From an uncultured Acetatifactor sp. (GTDB lineage: Bacteria; Bacillota; Clostridia; Lachnospirales; Lachnospiraceae), in contig CAJTPH010000023.1 of NCBI GenBank assembly GCA_910578215.1, positions 3,568 to 67,567 on the forward strand: a DNA stretch of 64,000 bases, given 5' to 3'. The notes beneath the pieces are model-generated. The model searched no databases and had not been told where the DNA came from. It saw only the letters and a list, made by a program, of their open reading frames with translations. The translations under genes and the position numbers were made by a program. Of this stretch, positions 26,063 through 35,767 are shown in pieces. The stretch's first letter is position 1. Each line of letters opens with the position of its first letter.

Positions 26063-26682
26063 CCGTCCTTAAGCCATCTTACGGCAATCTGGGTCCTGTG
26101 CTCAAGCCCCGTTTTCTCCAGGATGGCGCTGATATGGTTTCTAACCGTGCCGTTTGAAATATACAGCCTGTCGGCGATCTCCTGATTGGACAGCCCCTCG
26201 GCGATCAGCCTTACAATATCCGTCTCCCGGGGCGAGAGCAGCGCGAAGCAGCCGCAGGCGCTTCCCTGCCCGGCTATCCGTTCACGGATGACCCTTAGAA
26301 TGTCCTCCTGAAAAACCGTGCCGCCCGTGGCAACGGTCCTTACGGAATTAAGAATACGCTCTGCAGGACTGTTTTTTAATATATAGCCGCTTATGCCGCT
26401 TTTCAGGGCGCGCATAATAAAATCCTCCTCGTCAAAGGTGGTGAGCAGAAGCGGGACGGAGAGCCCTTCCGCAAGAATTCTTTCCGCAGCGGTGATGCCG
26501 TCGCAGCCGGACATCCTGATATCGAGCAGCGCCACGTCCGGGCGGATTTTCCTGCAGATCTCAAACGCCTCATTGCCGTCCGCCGCCTCTCCCGCCACAC
26601 ACATATCCTGCTGGGACGATAGAATCATTTTCAAACCCTCGCGGATAATCGGATCGTCATCCGCTATCAAAAGCCTGAGCAT
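26053..26682 (-). CDS. NarL/FixJ-type response regulator
   Basis: About 209 residues from the ATG at 26682, which has AGGAGG 7 bases upstream; the upstream in-frame GTG is less likely. The receiver domain starts LRLLIADDDPIIREG, with the phospho-acceptor Asp in VALLDIRMSG and the Lys in GYILKNS. The LuxR-type HTH is SPRETDIVRLIAEGLSNQEI with recognition helix YISNGTVRNHIS. Its coding start overlaps the end of the kinase gene, so they are coupled. It probably controls the ABC-2 exporter operon; control of the adjacent peptide cluster is possible but unproven. Confidence 0.93.
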   Translation of the reverse strand: MLRLLIADDDPIIREGLKMILSSQQDMCVAGEAADGNEAFEICRKIRPDVALLDIRMSGCDGITAAERILAEGLSVPLLLTTFDEEDFIMRALKSGISGYILKNSPAERILNSVRTVATGGTVFQEDILRVIRERIAGQGSACGCFALLSPRETDIVRLIAEGLSNQEIADRLYISNGTVRNHISAILEKTGLEHRTQIAVRWLKDGAL

Positions 26683-26696
26683 ATATCTGCCTCCTT

Positions 26697-27830
26697 TCAC
26701 AGCCTGAAAATATTGATGACTTTAAAGCCCGGCGCCTGGCTTTCACAGATACACTGCCCGCCGTAAAGCGCCGTCCGCTCCTCCATTGCCTCAAGCCCCA
26801 TCCCCTTGGTAAAATCGCCGCTTTCGCCGTTGTCATAAAACTCCGCGCGGATAATTTTGTTATAGATACGGATGCGGAACTCAAATCTGCCGGCGTTTGA
26901 ATGCTTCACCGTGTTTGTCAGCGTCTCCGTGAGATTTTCTCTCAGGCAGCCCCATATCTGGGGCATTACCTTTTCGGTATCTCCCTCCACGGAAAGCTCC
27001 GTCTTTATCCCGTAGGTGAGCTCGAAGCGCTCCAGCATCTCCCTAAAGTCCGTTATGCCCGCGTCGCTCCTTTTGGGGCGCTCCTCCCGCAGGGCTTCCC
27101 GTATGCTGTCCACGCTGCCGCGCAGATTTTCTATGGCGGTTTCCAGGCTTTGCCGCGCCTGTTCGGGATTATTTTTGATATTGAGCCTCACGCCCTCCAA
27201 GAGTATGATGCTGCCCGAAATGCCATGTCCCAGCCTGTCGTGGATACGGGCGGAAAACCGGCTGCGTTCCTCTAAGGAGACGGCGCTTCTCACTGTTTTT
27301 ATATAACCCTTCAGCTCGGCTATTTTATCGTTTTGTGCCGATATAGTTTCCCGCAGCTCCTCCGAAAGGCTCCTGTAACGCTCCAGCCTGTCCGCCATGT
27401 ATCTTCCGAACCCTCCCGACGCCGTAAGGATAAGCGCGGTGATTCCCGCATAAAAATCCGGGGTAAAAATAAAAGCCGTAAGCGCCGCCGCGGCCGCCGA
27501 AATAACGTAGAAATAGCCGTCCGTGCAGACCGGCTCAACAAGCTGAAACAGCAGCATCAGCAAAAGCGGAAAGTAAACGGCAGGACCACAGATAAAGCAG
27601 CCGGCTGTCTCCGCGGACAGGCAGGCCAGCCCGGCCCATCTTCTCCGAAGGGCTTCCGCCGGCCTGCGGCGGATTCTTTGATGCAAAAGAAAGTCTGTCA
27701 GAAAAAGACAGCAAAAGGCGAGTGCCCGGACCGCATTCAAGCCGTCCGGTGCATTCGCCCATGTTTCATATGCCGTGACCGCCGCCAGCGCGGTCAGCTT
27801 CAAGGTCAAATAAAAGGTGTTTTTATACAT
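26697..27830 (-). CDS. Sensor histidine kinase (HisKA_3, LiaS/DesK type)
   Basis: A 377-residue membrane kinase. The first ~150 residues contain several hydrophobic helices with short loops, as in intramembrane-sensing kinases. A coiled coil leads to the phospho-acceptor His in ARIHDRLGHGISG. The ATPase domain has the N-box NLTETLTNTVKHS, DNGESGDF and GMGLEAMEER. It is downstream of an ABC-2 exporter and upstream of a NarL-type regulator in one run of nearly overlapping genes. Kinases of this type often sense envelope stress or antimicrobial peptides. Confidence 0.92.
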   Translation of the reverse strand: MYKNTFYLTLKLTALAAVTAYETWANAPDGLNAVRALAFCCLFLTDFLLHQRIRRRPAEALRRRWAGLACLSAETAGCFICGPAVYFPLLLMLLFQLVEPVCTDGYFYVISAAAAALTAFIFTPDFYAGITALILTASGGFGRYMADRLERYRSLSEELRETISAQNDKIAELKGYIKTVRSAVSLEERSRFSARIHDRLGHGISGSIILLEGVRLNIKNNPEQARQSLETAIENLRGSVDSIREALREERPKRSDAGITDFREMLERFELTYGIKTELSVEGDTEKVMPQIWGCLRENLTETLTNTVKHSNAGRFEFRIRIYNKIIRAEFYDNGESGDFTKGMGLEAMEERTALYGGQCICESQAPGFKVINIFRL

Positions 27831-27846
27831 TTCGTTGTCAGCTTAT

Positions 27847-29004
27847 TTAATTGTTTTTCTTTGAGAATATAACCGCCGAAATCAGGTAAACCAGCAGAGC
27901 AAAGAGCGCAAGTATGCACAGCCGGCTGAAATATCCGTAGCCGGAGCTGCCGCCGTCCCTGAGCATGCTCATAAACCAATGCTGCGGGAAAATCTTCGCC
28001 ACGTTCCCCACCGCGCCCAGACCGTCGGCAATGGGAAACCACGCGCCGCCCAGCATGCATCCGAAGGTAGTGTAGCCTATGCCCACCGTAAACAGAGTCT
28101 GCTTTGAATGAATCAGCAGCGCAAGCATAACGGACAGCCCTACGGAAAACAGGACAAACAGCTCGCATGCCCCAAGGACTATCCCCTGGGGAACGGATAT
28201 ATCCCTGTGGGCGGAATATGCGTACACCGTAAATACAACGTTTATGATCGTTCCGCAGATTATGCCGCAAAGAGCCGTTCCGACGATATACTCCCCCGGC
28301 CTTATGGGCGAACAGACGATACGGCTGTACGTTCCCTGCTGCCTGTCGGTGATAATGGAATTGGAGACAAAAAGGGTCACTCCCATGATGCTCATAAGCA
28401 TAAAGCCCTCCGCAAAGACAAACGCGGAAAGTGTGTTTACCCCTCTGTCCTTATTTTCATAGACCCTGACCTGGCCCACGCTCACATCCGCGGACAGCAT
28501 CCGCGAAAACATTTCGGCGTTTCCTCCCGCGGCGTCCGCATACAGCCTGACGCTCTGCATATAGGAGTTTAAGTATACCTCGATAAACGAAGCGTTTTCA
28601 TAGTCGTCCAGAGTGGTTATGACAAGCTCCCTGACACTGCCCCTTGCCGCATCGTCGTAAAATCCCTGCGGAACCTCTATTATAGCAGAAATATCCCTGT
28701 CAATCAACAGCTTCGCCTGAAGCTCATAGTCATTTTCAAGAACCACCTCCATGCCGAGGGTATTTTCCAGATAATTTTTCAGGTTCCCGGAAAGAGGGCT
28801 GTTATCCCTGTCGATGAGCCCGGTTTTTATTTTGTCGGAGATCACTATCATATCGGCGTCCTTATCCCCCTTTGAGCCCTCCCCGCCGGAAGACACAAGA
28901 GCTTCAAAAATAACCGCCATAAATACCGCCGCCATTACCGCCACAAAAAGCATCAGCATGCCTCTCCTGACGCTGTTTACAAAAATAAGCAGAATATTTT
29001 TCAC
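27847..29004 (-). CDS. ABC-2 type transporter permease
   Basis: A 385-residue membrane protein of the ABC2_membrane_3 layout: one N-terminal helix, a large extracytoplasmic loop (about 40-195), then five or six helices to the C-terminus, with the conserved-looking ITDRQQGTYSRIVCSPIRPGEY loop. The start is GTG at 29004 with GGGAGG 8 bases upstream, overlapping the stop of the previous permease. It is one of two permeases in the operon, presumably forming a heterodimer on the single ATPase. Confidence 0.9.
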   Translation of the reverse strand: MKNILLIFVNSVRRGMLMLFVAVMAAVFMAVIFEALVSSGGEGSKGDKDADMIVISDKIKTGLIDRDNSPLSGNLKNYLENTLGMEVVLENDYELQAKLLIDRDISAIIEVPQGFYDDAARGSVRELVITTLDDYENASFIEVYLNSYMQSVRLYADAAGGNAEMFSRMLSADVSVGQVRVYENKDRGVNTLSAFVFAEGFMLMSIMGVTLFVSNSIITDRQQGTYSRIVCSPIRPGEYIVGTALCGIICGTIINVVFTVYAYSAHRDISVPQGIVLGACELFVLFSVGLSVMLALLIHSKQTLFTVGIGYTTFGCMLGGAWFPIADGLGAVGNVAKIFPQHWFMSMLRDGGSSGYGYFSRLCILALFALLVYLISAVIFSKKNN

Positions 29005-30113
29005 GATTTTTTCCTCCCGGCGCCTGCCTTAATCCTCCCCATGACAAGTACTGCGGCAAAAACGGCCAGAGAGACCGCAATCACGCGAAACGCCCTCTGG
29101 GTTTTTCCGAATACCGTCAAATCAAACGCTGCCCTCTGAATCACATACATGGGTAAATATTCGGTTAAGCCCGGAACATGAATGTCCATGGCAAAGGTGC
29201 CCGAGAAAAACATTGCCAGCCACAGCGCCGGCATAATCACAAAGCCTGTGGGAATATGCGGAAACAGCAGATTCAAAAACACTCCCAAGGACAGCGCCGC
29301 CAGGGATGCGCTTATAAACATTGCCGCAAGCAGAAGATTCCCGGAGAACCCGCTGCAGTAATGGGCCCCGAAAAGCAGCGTGCTTGCAAGCATGACAGAC
29401 AGGATCTGAACCAGCACCATGGGCATGGAGCCTATGATCTTGCCGAAAAACACCGCCGCCCTGCTCACGGGGGAGGCATCCAGGCGGATTATGGTGGCAT
29501 TTGCATGCTCGCTCTCATACACCCCCGCTCCTCCGATACAGCTTCCCATAAACAGAATCATGACCGTCATTGTCACGGCATAGTAATCCATCATGGAGCG
29601 GTTTGTGCCCAGATCCTTATGGAGCACAAGACTGCCGCCCTCCCCGCCTGCGGTCATCCGGATATCCGCCAGCGCCCCCGGATTTTCCATGGCCACCGAC
29701 ACATATGCCGCCGCATTCCAATTATAGCTGTCGAAAACTGCCTTCACCGTCCGGTTTTTTATTTTGTCCCTGCCGCCGTGAATAAGGATATCCCAACCGT
29801 CCAGCTCCACCGCCGCGGAATAAACCTCCGTGTCAAAGCCGCTTATCTCGTCCGCGCTTAATTTTTCCGCCGTCAGCACGCCCTCATCCTCCAGAGAGCT
29901 TATATAGCCCTCTAAGGCAGCTGCGGCATACGCTTCCCCGCCGTCGGCGCAGTATGCAAGCTTAAGCTCTCCTACAGCCTTATCGGACGACTCCACGGAT
30001 TCCAGAAAGGTTCCCAGAAAGAACACACAGGCGCAGGGAAAAAATATGGTAAAAAACAGATTAGAGCCGTTTCTTATAAAAGAGCGGGCTTCATTCATAA
30101 TTATACTCAGCAT
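29001..30113 (-). CDS. ABC-2 type transporter permease
   Basis: About 370 residues with the same topology as its neighbour: N-terminal helix, long outer loop, then a C-terminal membrane bundle. The ATG at 30113 has GAGGTGA just upstream; a GTG at 30122 overlapping the ATPase stop is the alternative. The operon order is ATPase, permease, permease, kinase, regulator. Drug or antimicrobial-peptide export is the usual role of such sets. Confidence 0.9.
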   Translation of the reverse strand: MLSIIMNEARSFIRNGSNLFFTIFFPCACVFFLGTFLESVESSDKAVGELKLAYCADGGEAYAAAALEGYISSLEDEGVLTAEKLSADEISGFDTEVYSAAVELDGWDILIHGGRDKIKNRTVKAVFDSYNWNAAAYVSVAMENPGALADIRMTAGGEGGSLVLHKDLGTNRSMMDYYAVTMTVMILFMGSCIGGAGVYESEHANATIIRLDASPVSRAAVFFGKIIGSMPMVLVQILSVMLASTLLFGAHYCSGFSGNLLLAAMFISASLAALSLGVFLNLLFPHIPTGFVIMPALWLAMFFSGTFAMDIHVPGLTEYLPMYVIQRAAFDLTVFGKTQRAFRVIAVSLAVFAAVLVMGRIKAGAGRKKS

Positions 30114-30118
30114 GCCCG

Positions 30119-31066
30119 TCACCTCAGCTCTCTGCCTGTCATGGCGATAAACACATCCTCAAGGTTCATGGACTGTGACGAAAAGCCCGCTACGGGCAGA
30201 CCCCGCTTCTGCATGCGCTCAAGAATAAAGGTATAGTCGCGGCAGATGCTGCCCACCTCCAAAGCGATCTCGTTATCGTTCATCCGTCCGCTCCTTACGT
30301 CTGGGAGCTTTGTAAGCTCGGCGATAAAGCCTTCGCTGTCGAAATCCGCGGGCGCCTGCGTCTGGATTTTGATGGATTTGCTCTCGCTTACAAGGGCAAT
30401 CAGCTCCGCCTCCGTCCCACAGGCCACCAGCTGACCGTGATCAATGATGGCGATGCGGTCGCAGAGCTCCTCCACCTCGTTCATATAATGGGAGGTATAT
30501 ATCACCGTCGCCCCCCGCTCCCGCAGGGTCCTGACGGAATTCAGGATATGCTCTCTTGACTGGGCGTCCACGCCCACGGTCGGCTCATCCATAATGATCA
30601 GCCTTGGATTGTGGGCGATTCCGCAGGCAATGTTTAAGCGGCGCTGCATTCCTCCCGACATCCTCTTTGGCTTCATTTTGGCCCGGTCGGACAGCCCCAC
30701 GAATTTCAGAGCTTCGTTTGCCGCATCGTTCAGCTCCCTGCCCTTCAGCCCGTAAAGCGAGGCAAAAAAGCGAACGTTCTCCACCGCGGAAAGAAAAGGA
30801 TACAAGGCTATCTCCTGCGGCACCATGCCTATCATCCGTTTTATTTGACCCCTGCTTTTTACCAGATCCGCGCCGTCGACGGTGACGCTTCCCTTTCCGA
30901 AATCGGAGAGGGAATTGATCACGTTCATGGTGGTGGACTTTCCTGCGCCGTTCGGCCCCAACAGCCCGAAAATCTCGCCCTCATAAACCGAAAAGCTGAG
31001 ATTATCCACGGCGCAGAAATCCCCGTAATTTTTCACCAGATTTTTTACAGTAAGAAATTCTTTCAT
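30119..31066 (-). CDS. ABC transporter ATPase (ABC-2 exporter)
   Basis: About 315 residues. Walker A is GPNGAGKSTT, the signature is RMSGGMQRR and Walker B is LIIMDEPTVGVD, followed by the C-terminal extension usual for drug-export ATPases of this type. The ATG at 31066 has GGGGGAA at good spacing; an in-frame GTG at 31087 is less likely. It is the first gene of the five-gene operon. Just upstream an AACGG-N6-CCGTT dyad (about 31107-31122) may be an operator. Confidence 0.93.
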   Translation of the reverse strand: MKEFLTVKNLVKNYGDFCAVDNLSFSVYEGEIFGLLGPNGAGKSTTMNVINSLSDFGKGSVTVDGADLVKSRGQIKRMIGMVPQEIALYPFLSAVENVRFFASLYGLKGRELNDAANEALKFVGLSDRAKMKPKRMSGGMQRRLNIACGIAHNPRLIIMDEPTVGVDAQSREHILNSVRTLRERGATVIYTSHYMNEVEELCDRIAIIDHGQLVACGTEAELIALVSESKSIKIQTQAPADFDSEGFIAELTKLPDVRSGRMNDNEIALEVGSICRDYTFILERMQKRGLPVAGFSSQSMNLEDVFIAMTGRELR

Positions 31067-31263
31067 GCCTGTTCCCCCTGTGCGCACGTTATTTGTTAAA
31101 GACCGAAACGGTTTGCGCCGTTCACACTACAGGTATAACACAGCGGGCGGCAAAGGAGAAGTGACTTTTGATAGATTTTGGGGATTACATTTGTCATAAC
31201 AGAAGTATGGACCGCTGAAACGCGGACGATGCGCAGAAGAAGGACCGCGCCTCCGGGCCGTTC

Positions 31264-32982
31264 TCAGAGAGCCTCCGTGGAAACGGTAAACGTGCATATA
31301 TAGACGCCGCCCTCCAGAGGCTCCACCTCCCACTGCAGCACATGGACAGGCTCCGCCTCCCCCTGATGGTTGACATGAAGGACGGTCCTCTGTACGATCT
31401 CACCCCTCACGCCCCGGGGCACGATTTTTGCCCGGCGTCTTTTGCCGCAGATAATAATCTGCCCCTCTGCCACGGCTGCCGGCAGCCTTGTGACCAGGTT
31501 TTCCTTAAACTCCGCCTCCCTGTCCGACAGGGCGGTGTCCGTCACGGTGAGCTCTCCTGTGGCTTCGTCCAGATGCAGCCTCCGTTCCAGCCGTCTCAGG
31601 TACGGCTTTCCGTAAGCCGCCTCAAACCGTATTACAGCGGTCCCCCTCTCCGGAACGGCAAAGACATCCGCACGGTATTCCTTTCCGGCGCATTGGTCGC
31701 CGCCGTCAATCAGAGGGATATTGTGGCCGGCTCCCCGGTTGCAGAAAATCGTATATCTTTTATCCGAGAAATATTCCTTCGTATATTCGCCGCAGCCCAG
31801 ATCGTCCAGAAACGCCTCCCCGTCCGCCAGGTAAAAGAAGCTGCCCACATCATTGTGATTGTGGGATTCCGCGTTATGCCCGCCCTTGACGACGGCGGCG
31901 CTTCCGCCCTCTCCCCGGAAAACCGCCCACTGCACATCCGGAAAGACCTCGCAGCCGCAGTCCGCCAATGCCCTGGGCGCAGCCTGCCCGGCCTCCAGAA
32001 ACCTGCCCGTCCAATACCAGTCCCAATATACGCCGACCCAGCGCCAGCAGGTATCCTGTCCCAGCCTCCGCGCGTATTGCGGCTCCGGGAAACGCACGCT
32101 GTCAAAATCATACGCCAGACTGCAGGTAAGTCCCATGGAATACGGCTCAAAGCAGCTGCCGTCCGAAAAGCTGACGGTTCTGCCTCCCCTGAAATAGCAC
32201 TTTTGCTGGAAGCAGGCAATGGCCTCCTGCTTTTTTCCCGCCAAGATATCCATGTCGGGATAGACCTCTCTCAGCTGCCTTGCAAATAACATAAAATAAG
32301 TAAGGCCGTACGCCCAATAGCCCAGCCCCTCCTCACAGGCGCCGTCATCCCCAAAGCCCTTTAAATAAAAGGTCAGCGCATGAGCAAGACGCTCCGCAAG
32401 CGCCCTCCTTTCCGCCCCCTCCTTCAGCAAAAGCAGCCCTGCGCTCCCGATGTTTCCGCAACACACGGCGTTCCAGTTGTTACCGCTTCTCTCCCAGCCG
32501 GAGTACGGAGCCCGGGACGCCATAAACGGCGCAAGCACCCGGGTCTCCACCTCCCTTTTCACCCTTTCCGCCACAGGCTCCGAAAGCTCGTCACCAAGAA
32601 GCGTCACAAGCTGCGCCAGGGTCTGCGCCGTCTCGCTTGCAAACAGGTCTATTGTGATCCTCCAGTCAGGCTTCCTCCTGTCCACATGGGCGGGAAGCGC
32701 CCAGCATTCCTCCCGGCAGATTTCCAGCAGAACCTCCTCCAGCTTACCCACGTCCTCTTTTCCGTGCCTCATCACACACACAAGCCCAAAGACCGAAAGA
32801 AATTTTCTGCGCCCGAAATAAACCGCCTCGTAGTGCAGGCGGTTTCCGTTTCTCTCAAACTCCGAAAAAAGCTCCTCCGTAAGCTCCGGCAGCTTCCGGC
32901 CGCGCAGCTCCTGCGCCAGCCTCAGGACGTCCCTCTCATATTCCTCTTTAAAACCGGCGATCTGCCCCAGCAGTTCCTCCAT
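31264..32982 (-). CDS. Heparinase II/III-type polysaccharide lyase
   Basis: A 572-residue protein with an alpha/alpha-toroid N-terminal half (GNNWNAVCCGNIG and GCEEGLGYWAYG type patterns) and a C-terminal beta-sandwich. The segment VVKGGHNAESHNHNDVGSF holds the His/Asn cluster expected of the heparinase II/III family near the active site. No signal peptide is seen, so it should act on imported oligosaccharides containing uronic acids. It is 16 bases downstream of the DUF362 gene. The exact substrate cannot be read from sequence. Confidence 0.87.
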   Translation of the reverse strand: MEELLGQIAGFKEEYERDVLRLAQELRGRKLPELTEELFSEFERNGNRLHYEAVYFGRRKFLSVFGLVCVMRHGKEDVGKLEEVLLEICREECWALPAHVDRRKPDWRITIDLFASETAQTLAQLVTLLGDELSEPVAERVKREVETRVLAPFMASRAPYSGWERSGNNWNAVCCGNIGSAGLLLLKEGAERRALAERLAHALTFYLKGFGDDGACEEGLGYWAYGLTYFMLFARQLREVYPDMDILAGKKQEAIACFQQKCYFRGGRTVSFSDGSCFEPYSMGLTCSLAYDFDSVRFPEPQYARRLGQDTCWRWVGVYWDWYWTGRFLEAGQAAPRALADCGCEVFPDVQWAVFRGEGGSAAVVKGGHNAESHNHNDVGSFFYLADGEAFLDDLGCGEYTKEYFSDKRYTIFCNRGAGHNIPLIDGGDQCAGKEYRADVFAVPERGTAVIRFEAAYGKPYLRRLERRLHLDEATGELTVTDTALSDREAEFKENLVTRLPAAVAEGQIIICGKRRRAKIVPRGVRGEIVQRTVLHVNHQGEAEPVHVLQWEVEPLEGGVYICTFTVSTEAL

Positions 32983-32998
32983 AACAGTCTGACCTCTC

Positions 32999-33883
32999 TC
33001 AGTCTTCCAGCCGAATCAGCTGGTACTCACGGCTTCCGTATCCCAGCCTTGCCGCCGACTCTATGGTCCGGATGCCGTTTCTTGATTCCACCCGCTGAAT
33101 AAAGTGATCCCTGCCCGGATCGTCGGAGGCGTAAATCAGATCCAGACATGCCTGGTCCAGCGCCACAGGGTCCAGGGAGGACAAAATACCGATATCCTTC
33201 ATGCAGGGGTCCTCCGCCACCGCGCAACAGTCGCAGTCCACAGAGAGGTTGCACATAATATTGATATAGGCGATATTTCCCTTGAAATAATTTATCACGG
33301 AGCCTGCAGCGTCCGCCATGGCATCGCAGAAGACCTCCTGAGGGGCGGTATGGCTCCAGACGACCGCCTGGTCCTCCGTGGTCCCTCCCGAATGAATCAG
33401 GCTTTTGCCCGCGGAGGATGCGCAGCCTATGGACAGCTGCTTCAGCGCTCCGCCGTACCCTCCCATGGGATGCCCCTTGAAGTGCGAGAGCACCAGCATG
33501 GAATCATAATTCTGAATATTTTTTCCCACAAGATTCTCCTTCAGCGCCAAGCCGTTTTTGATCTCCAGCCGCAGATCCGGTCCCTCCGCATCCATAAGAT
33601 CAACGTCAAAATACCTGGTCCAGCCGTGGGTATTCATCAGCTTCATATGCTTTACGGTGGTATTCCGTGCTCCCTCGTAAGCCGTATTGCACTCCACCAC
33701 AGTGGCCTTCAGCTCGCCGATCATGGGCTTCCAGAATTCCGGGTGCAGATAGTTCTGGTTTCCTTCCTCGCCGGAATGCACCTTTGCCGCCACCTTACCG
33801 GAAAGCTCCCTTCCCAGCGCCTGATACATCCTTATCACCTTCTCGGGGGTAATGCTTTTCGTAAAATAGACCTTGGCTTTCAT
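32999..33883 (-). CDS. DUF362 domain protein
   Basis: A 294-residue DUF362-family protein. Typical parts are the N-terminal VYFTKS strand, the VLSHFKGHPMGGYGGALKQLSIG motif region, and a Cys cluster DCDCCAVAEDPCMKDIG followed by SLDPVALDQA. Some relatives carry ferredoxin domains; this one has no classic CxxCxxC ferredoxin motif. Its biochemical function is not established. GGGAGG lies before the ATG. It is co-directional with and close to the heparinase gene, so they are likely co-transcribed. Confidence 0.85.
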   Translation of the reverse strand: MKAKVYFTKSITPEKVIRMYQALGRELSGKVAAKVHSGEEGNQNYLHPEFWKPMIGELKATVVECNTAYEGARNTTVKHMKLMNTHGWTRYFDVDLMDAEGPDLRLEIKNGLALKENLVGKNIQNYDSMLVLSHFKGHPMGGYGGALKQLSIGCASSAGKSLIHSGGTTEDQAVVWSHTAPQEVFCDAMADAAGSVINYFKGNIAYINIMCNLSVDCDCCAVAEDPCMKDIGILSSLDPVALDQACLDLIYASDDPGRDHFIQRVESRNGIRTIESAARLGYGSREYQLIRLED

Positions 33884-34012
33884 AATAATTTCCTCCCTAG
33901 GCTCTTTTTTCAGATCTTACCATATTTTATTAATCCTGTTTTCCTTGATAATCTGCTTTACTTGCCTATACACGATATAGGCAAATGCGGCTATCCATGT
34001 TATTCAATTTTA

Positions 34013-34642
34013 TTACGTCACTATGCCCGCAAGCTGCCCATAGCTGAAAAACTCTTTTTCTCCCAGCTCCAGCGTCCGGTCCACATAGTATTCCAGCCAG
34101 TCCAGAAAGCTCATGGTGCTATGGCTGACAGGGTGAAGCAGCGGCAGGATACCCGCATCGTTGGCCAGATCGTAATACCAGACCGTTCCGCAGGTTTCAC
34201 TGTCCCGGGAATTGACGATCAATATGCTGTACATTCCGCATCCCTCATGACACAGGTACAGAAAACCTGCCTGCACCTCGTCACCACGGAACAGCTTATC
34301 GTACTCCTCCTCCGTAAGCTTCTCTATCAGCAGCGGGTTCCGTACAGTGTACAAAAAGGGCTTCTTCACATCCGCATCCCCCTCGGAACATCCGGGGAAA
34401 TAACCGGGCAGCCCGTACAAGCCGTAAAAGGGCTGTGTGCCGGCGCCCGCCACAGTCGTGATAAACCGCCTGTAATCCTCCGGAAGCCTGATCCCGTTTT
34501 GCTTCTCGAAAGCAGCCGCCTTTTCCTCTGAAAGAGGCGGCTGCCATACGGGCGGGAATTTCCCGCAGCTATACTGAAAGGTCTTACCGGCAAGCCCCTC
34601 CGCCTTTTTCATTATAGAGCCTATTCTCTCATCGATTGTCAT
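34013..34642 (-). CDS. SMI1/KNR4 family protein
   Basis: A 209-residue soluble protein. The SMI1/KNR4 fold is suggested by LSEEKAAAFEKQNGIRLPEDYRRFITTVAGAG, then YGLPG, and a C-terminal SFLDWLEYYVDRTL helix. Bacterial members are often immunity proteins for contact-dependent toxins, but no toxin gene is next to it. Its start overlaps the ion channel gene by 14 bases, so the two are coupled. The role is otherwise unknown. Confidence 0.8.
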   Translation of the reverse strand: MTIDERIGSIMKKAEGLAGKTFQYSCGKFPPVWQPPLSEEKAAAFEKQNGIRLPEDYRRFITTVAGAGTQPFYGLYGLPGYFPGCSEGDADVKKPFLYTVRNPLLIEKLTEEEYDKLFRGDEVQAGFLYLCHEGCGMYSILIVNSRDSETCGTVWYYDLANDAGILPLLHPVSHSTMSFLDWLEYYVDRTLELGEKEFFSYGQLAGIVT

Positions 34643-35591
34643 CCTGATCCGCTTCCTTCCTCACATTTTGTTTTTCTCCCCTGCGCAGGAGATACCTCAG
34701 ATATTCGTCGGCAGACATACCCCTTTTCTCTGCCTGCTTTCTCAACAACGAAAGGGTATCCCCCTCCAGCCGGCTGCCGGCATCGTCCCTTATCCTGGCA
34801 TAATACTCCACAAATCCGGCACTTATGACGCCGGTGGGTATGGCAACCACGCATACCCCCAAAAGCGCGATGATAATTGCCACAAGCTTGCCCCCCACGG
34901 TAACGGGGTAAATATCCCCGTAGCCCACCGTGAGCACCGTTGACATCGCCCACCATATCCCGGAAAAGGCGTTTTCAAACACATCCGGCTGTACGTCATG
35001 CTCAAATCCATACATGCACAGTGATGCCGCCAGCATAATCATGGCAATCATGGATATGGAGGACAGCAGCTGCTTTTTCTTCTGTACCACCACCTCCGCA
35101 ACGATACTGAAGGCATCAAAGCTCTGGTTGACCCGAAACAGCCTCATGATCCTGATAACCCGTATCATCCTGAGCGCCACAATACCGTTGGAATACAGCG
35201 GGGCAAAGTACGAAACGATCGTCAGCAGGTCCACTAAGCCGTAAAAGGAGAAGACAAAACGCCTCACCGCGCGCATCCCCTTGTCCTTTGGATAGAGCAG
35301 GTCGCTTGTCCACAGCCGAAGCAGGTATTCCACGATAAACAGGATGATCGTACCCAGCTCGATGCCGTTCAGGACACGGGAATAAGGCTCCAGGGCTTCA
35401 AAGGTCTGCAGAAAGGTCACGCTTATGCTTGTAAGAATGACGCATACGATCAGAAGATCAAAGATCCTGCTTGGAACATCCACTCTGGTCCCTATCTGTA
35501 TTATGTCAAAAATTCTTTTTTTATTAATCTGTAGCTGTCTGTCTGCATTCAGACTATCCCGGTTCCGCCCTTTTTCCCGCCCTGCCCTCAT
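34629..35591 (-). CDS. Voltage-gated potassium channel
   Basis: A six-helix channel subunit. The voltage sensor S4 is visible as Arg at every third position in LRMIRVIRIMRLFRV. The pore loop has the selectivity filter TVGYGD before IYPVT, and the S6 helix is rich in glycine (GGKLVAIIIALLGVCVV). A short cytoplasmic C-terminus ends with basic residues. I chose the ATG at 35591 (GAAGGG 9 bases upstream); a GTG at 35633 would add 14 residues but would leave almost no leader after the promoter at 35648-35676. Confidence 0.9.
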   Translation of the reverse strand: MRAGREKGRNRDSLNADRQLQINKKRIFDIIQIGTRVDVPSRIFDLLIVCVILTSISVTFLQTFEALEPYSRVLNGIELGTIILFIVEYLLRLWTSDLLYPKDKGMRAVRRFVFSFYGLVDLLTIVSYFAPLYSNGIVALRMIRVIRIMRLFRVNQSFDAFSIVAEVVVQKKKQLLSSISMIAMIMLAASLCMYGFEHDVQPDVFENAFSGIWWAMSTVLTVGYGDIYPVTVGGKLVAIIIALLGVCVVAIPTGVISAGFVEYYARIRDDAGSRLEGDTLSLLRKQAEKRGMSADEYLRYLLRRGEKQNVRKEADQDDNR

Positions 35592-35647
35592 ACCCTTAAA
35601 CCCTTCCGTCAGCACGTCCCGCAACAGGTCCACATGGCCTTTTCCAT

Positions 35648-35676
35648 ATTATGACATACCCCCGTGAAAACTGCAA
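35648..35676 (-). promoter_or_regulatory. Promoter of the K+ channel gene
   Basis: Minus-strand TTGCAG (35671-35676), 17-base spacer, CATAAT (35648-35653), about 50 bases before the chosen ATG. It is back-to-back with the plus-strand promoter at 35690. Confidence 0.65.
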
Positions 35677-35689
35677 CCGGATTCTTAAC

Positions 35690-35718
35690 TTGCTTTCCGC
35701 ATATGCTTATGCTACAAT
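35690..35718 (+). promoter_or_regulatory. Promoter of the zinc-ribbon membrane protein gene
   Basis: TTGCTT (35690-35695), 17-base spacer, TACAAT (35713-35718). It lies downstream of the first in-frame ATG of the ORF, which helps place the real start at 35768 or 35780. Confidence 0.7.
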
Positions 35719-35767
35719 ACGTATAGTAAATTCCTGTTTCGCCCGGATTTACAAAATACGGAAAGAC

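Noticed and set aside
33104..34531. Open frame of 475 codons on the plus strand
   Set aside because: It is antisense to the DUF362 and SMI1 genes and crosses their gap without any coding signature.
34013..34642. Immunity gene of a polymorphic toxin system
   Set aside because: The SMI1/KNR4 fold is used for immunity elsewhere, but no toxin or secretion gene is adjacent.
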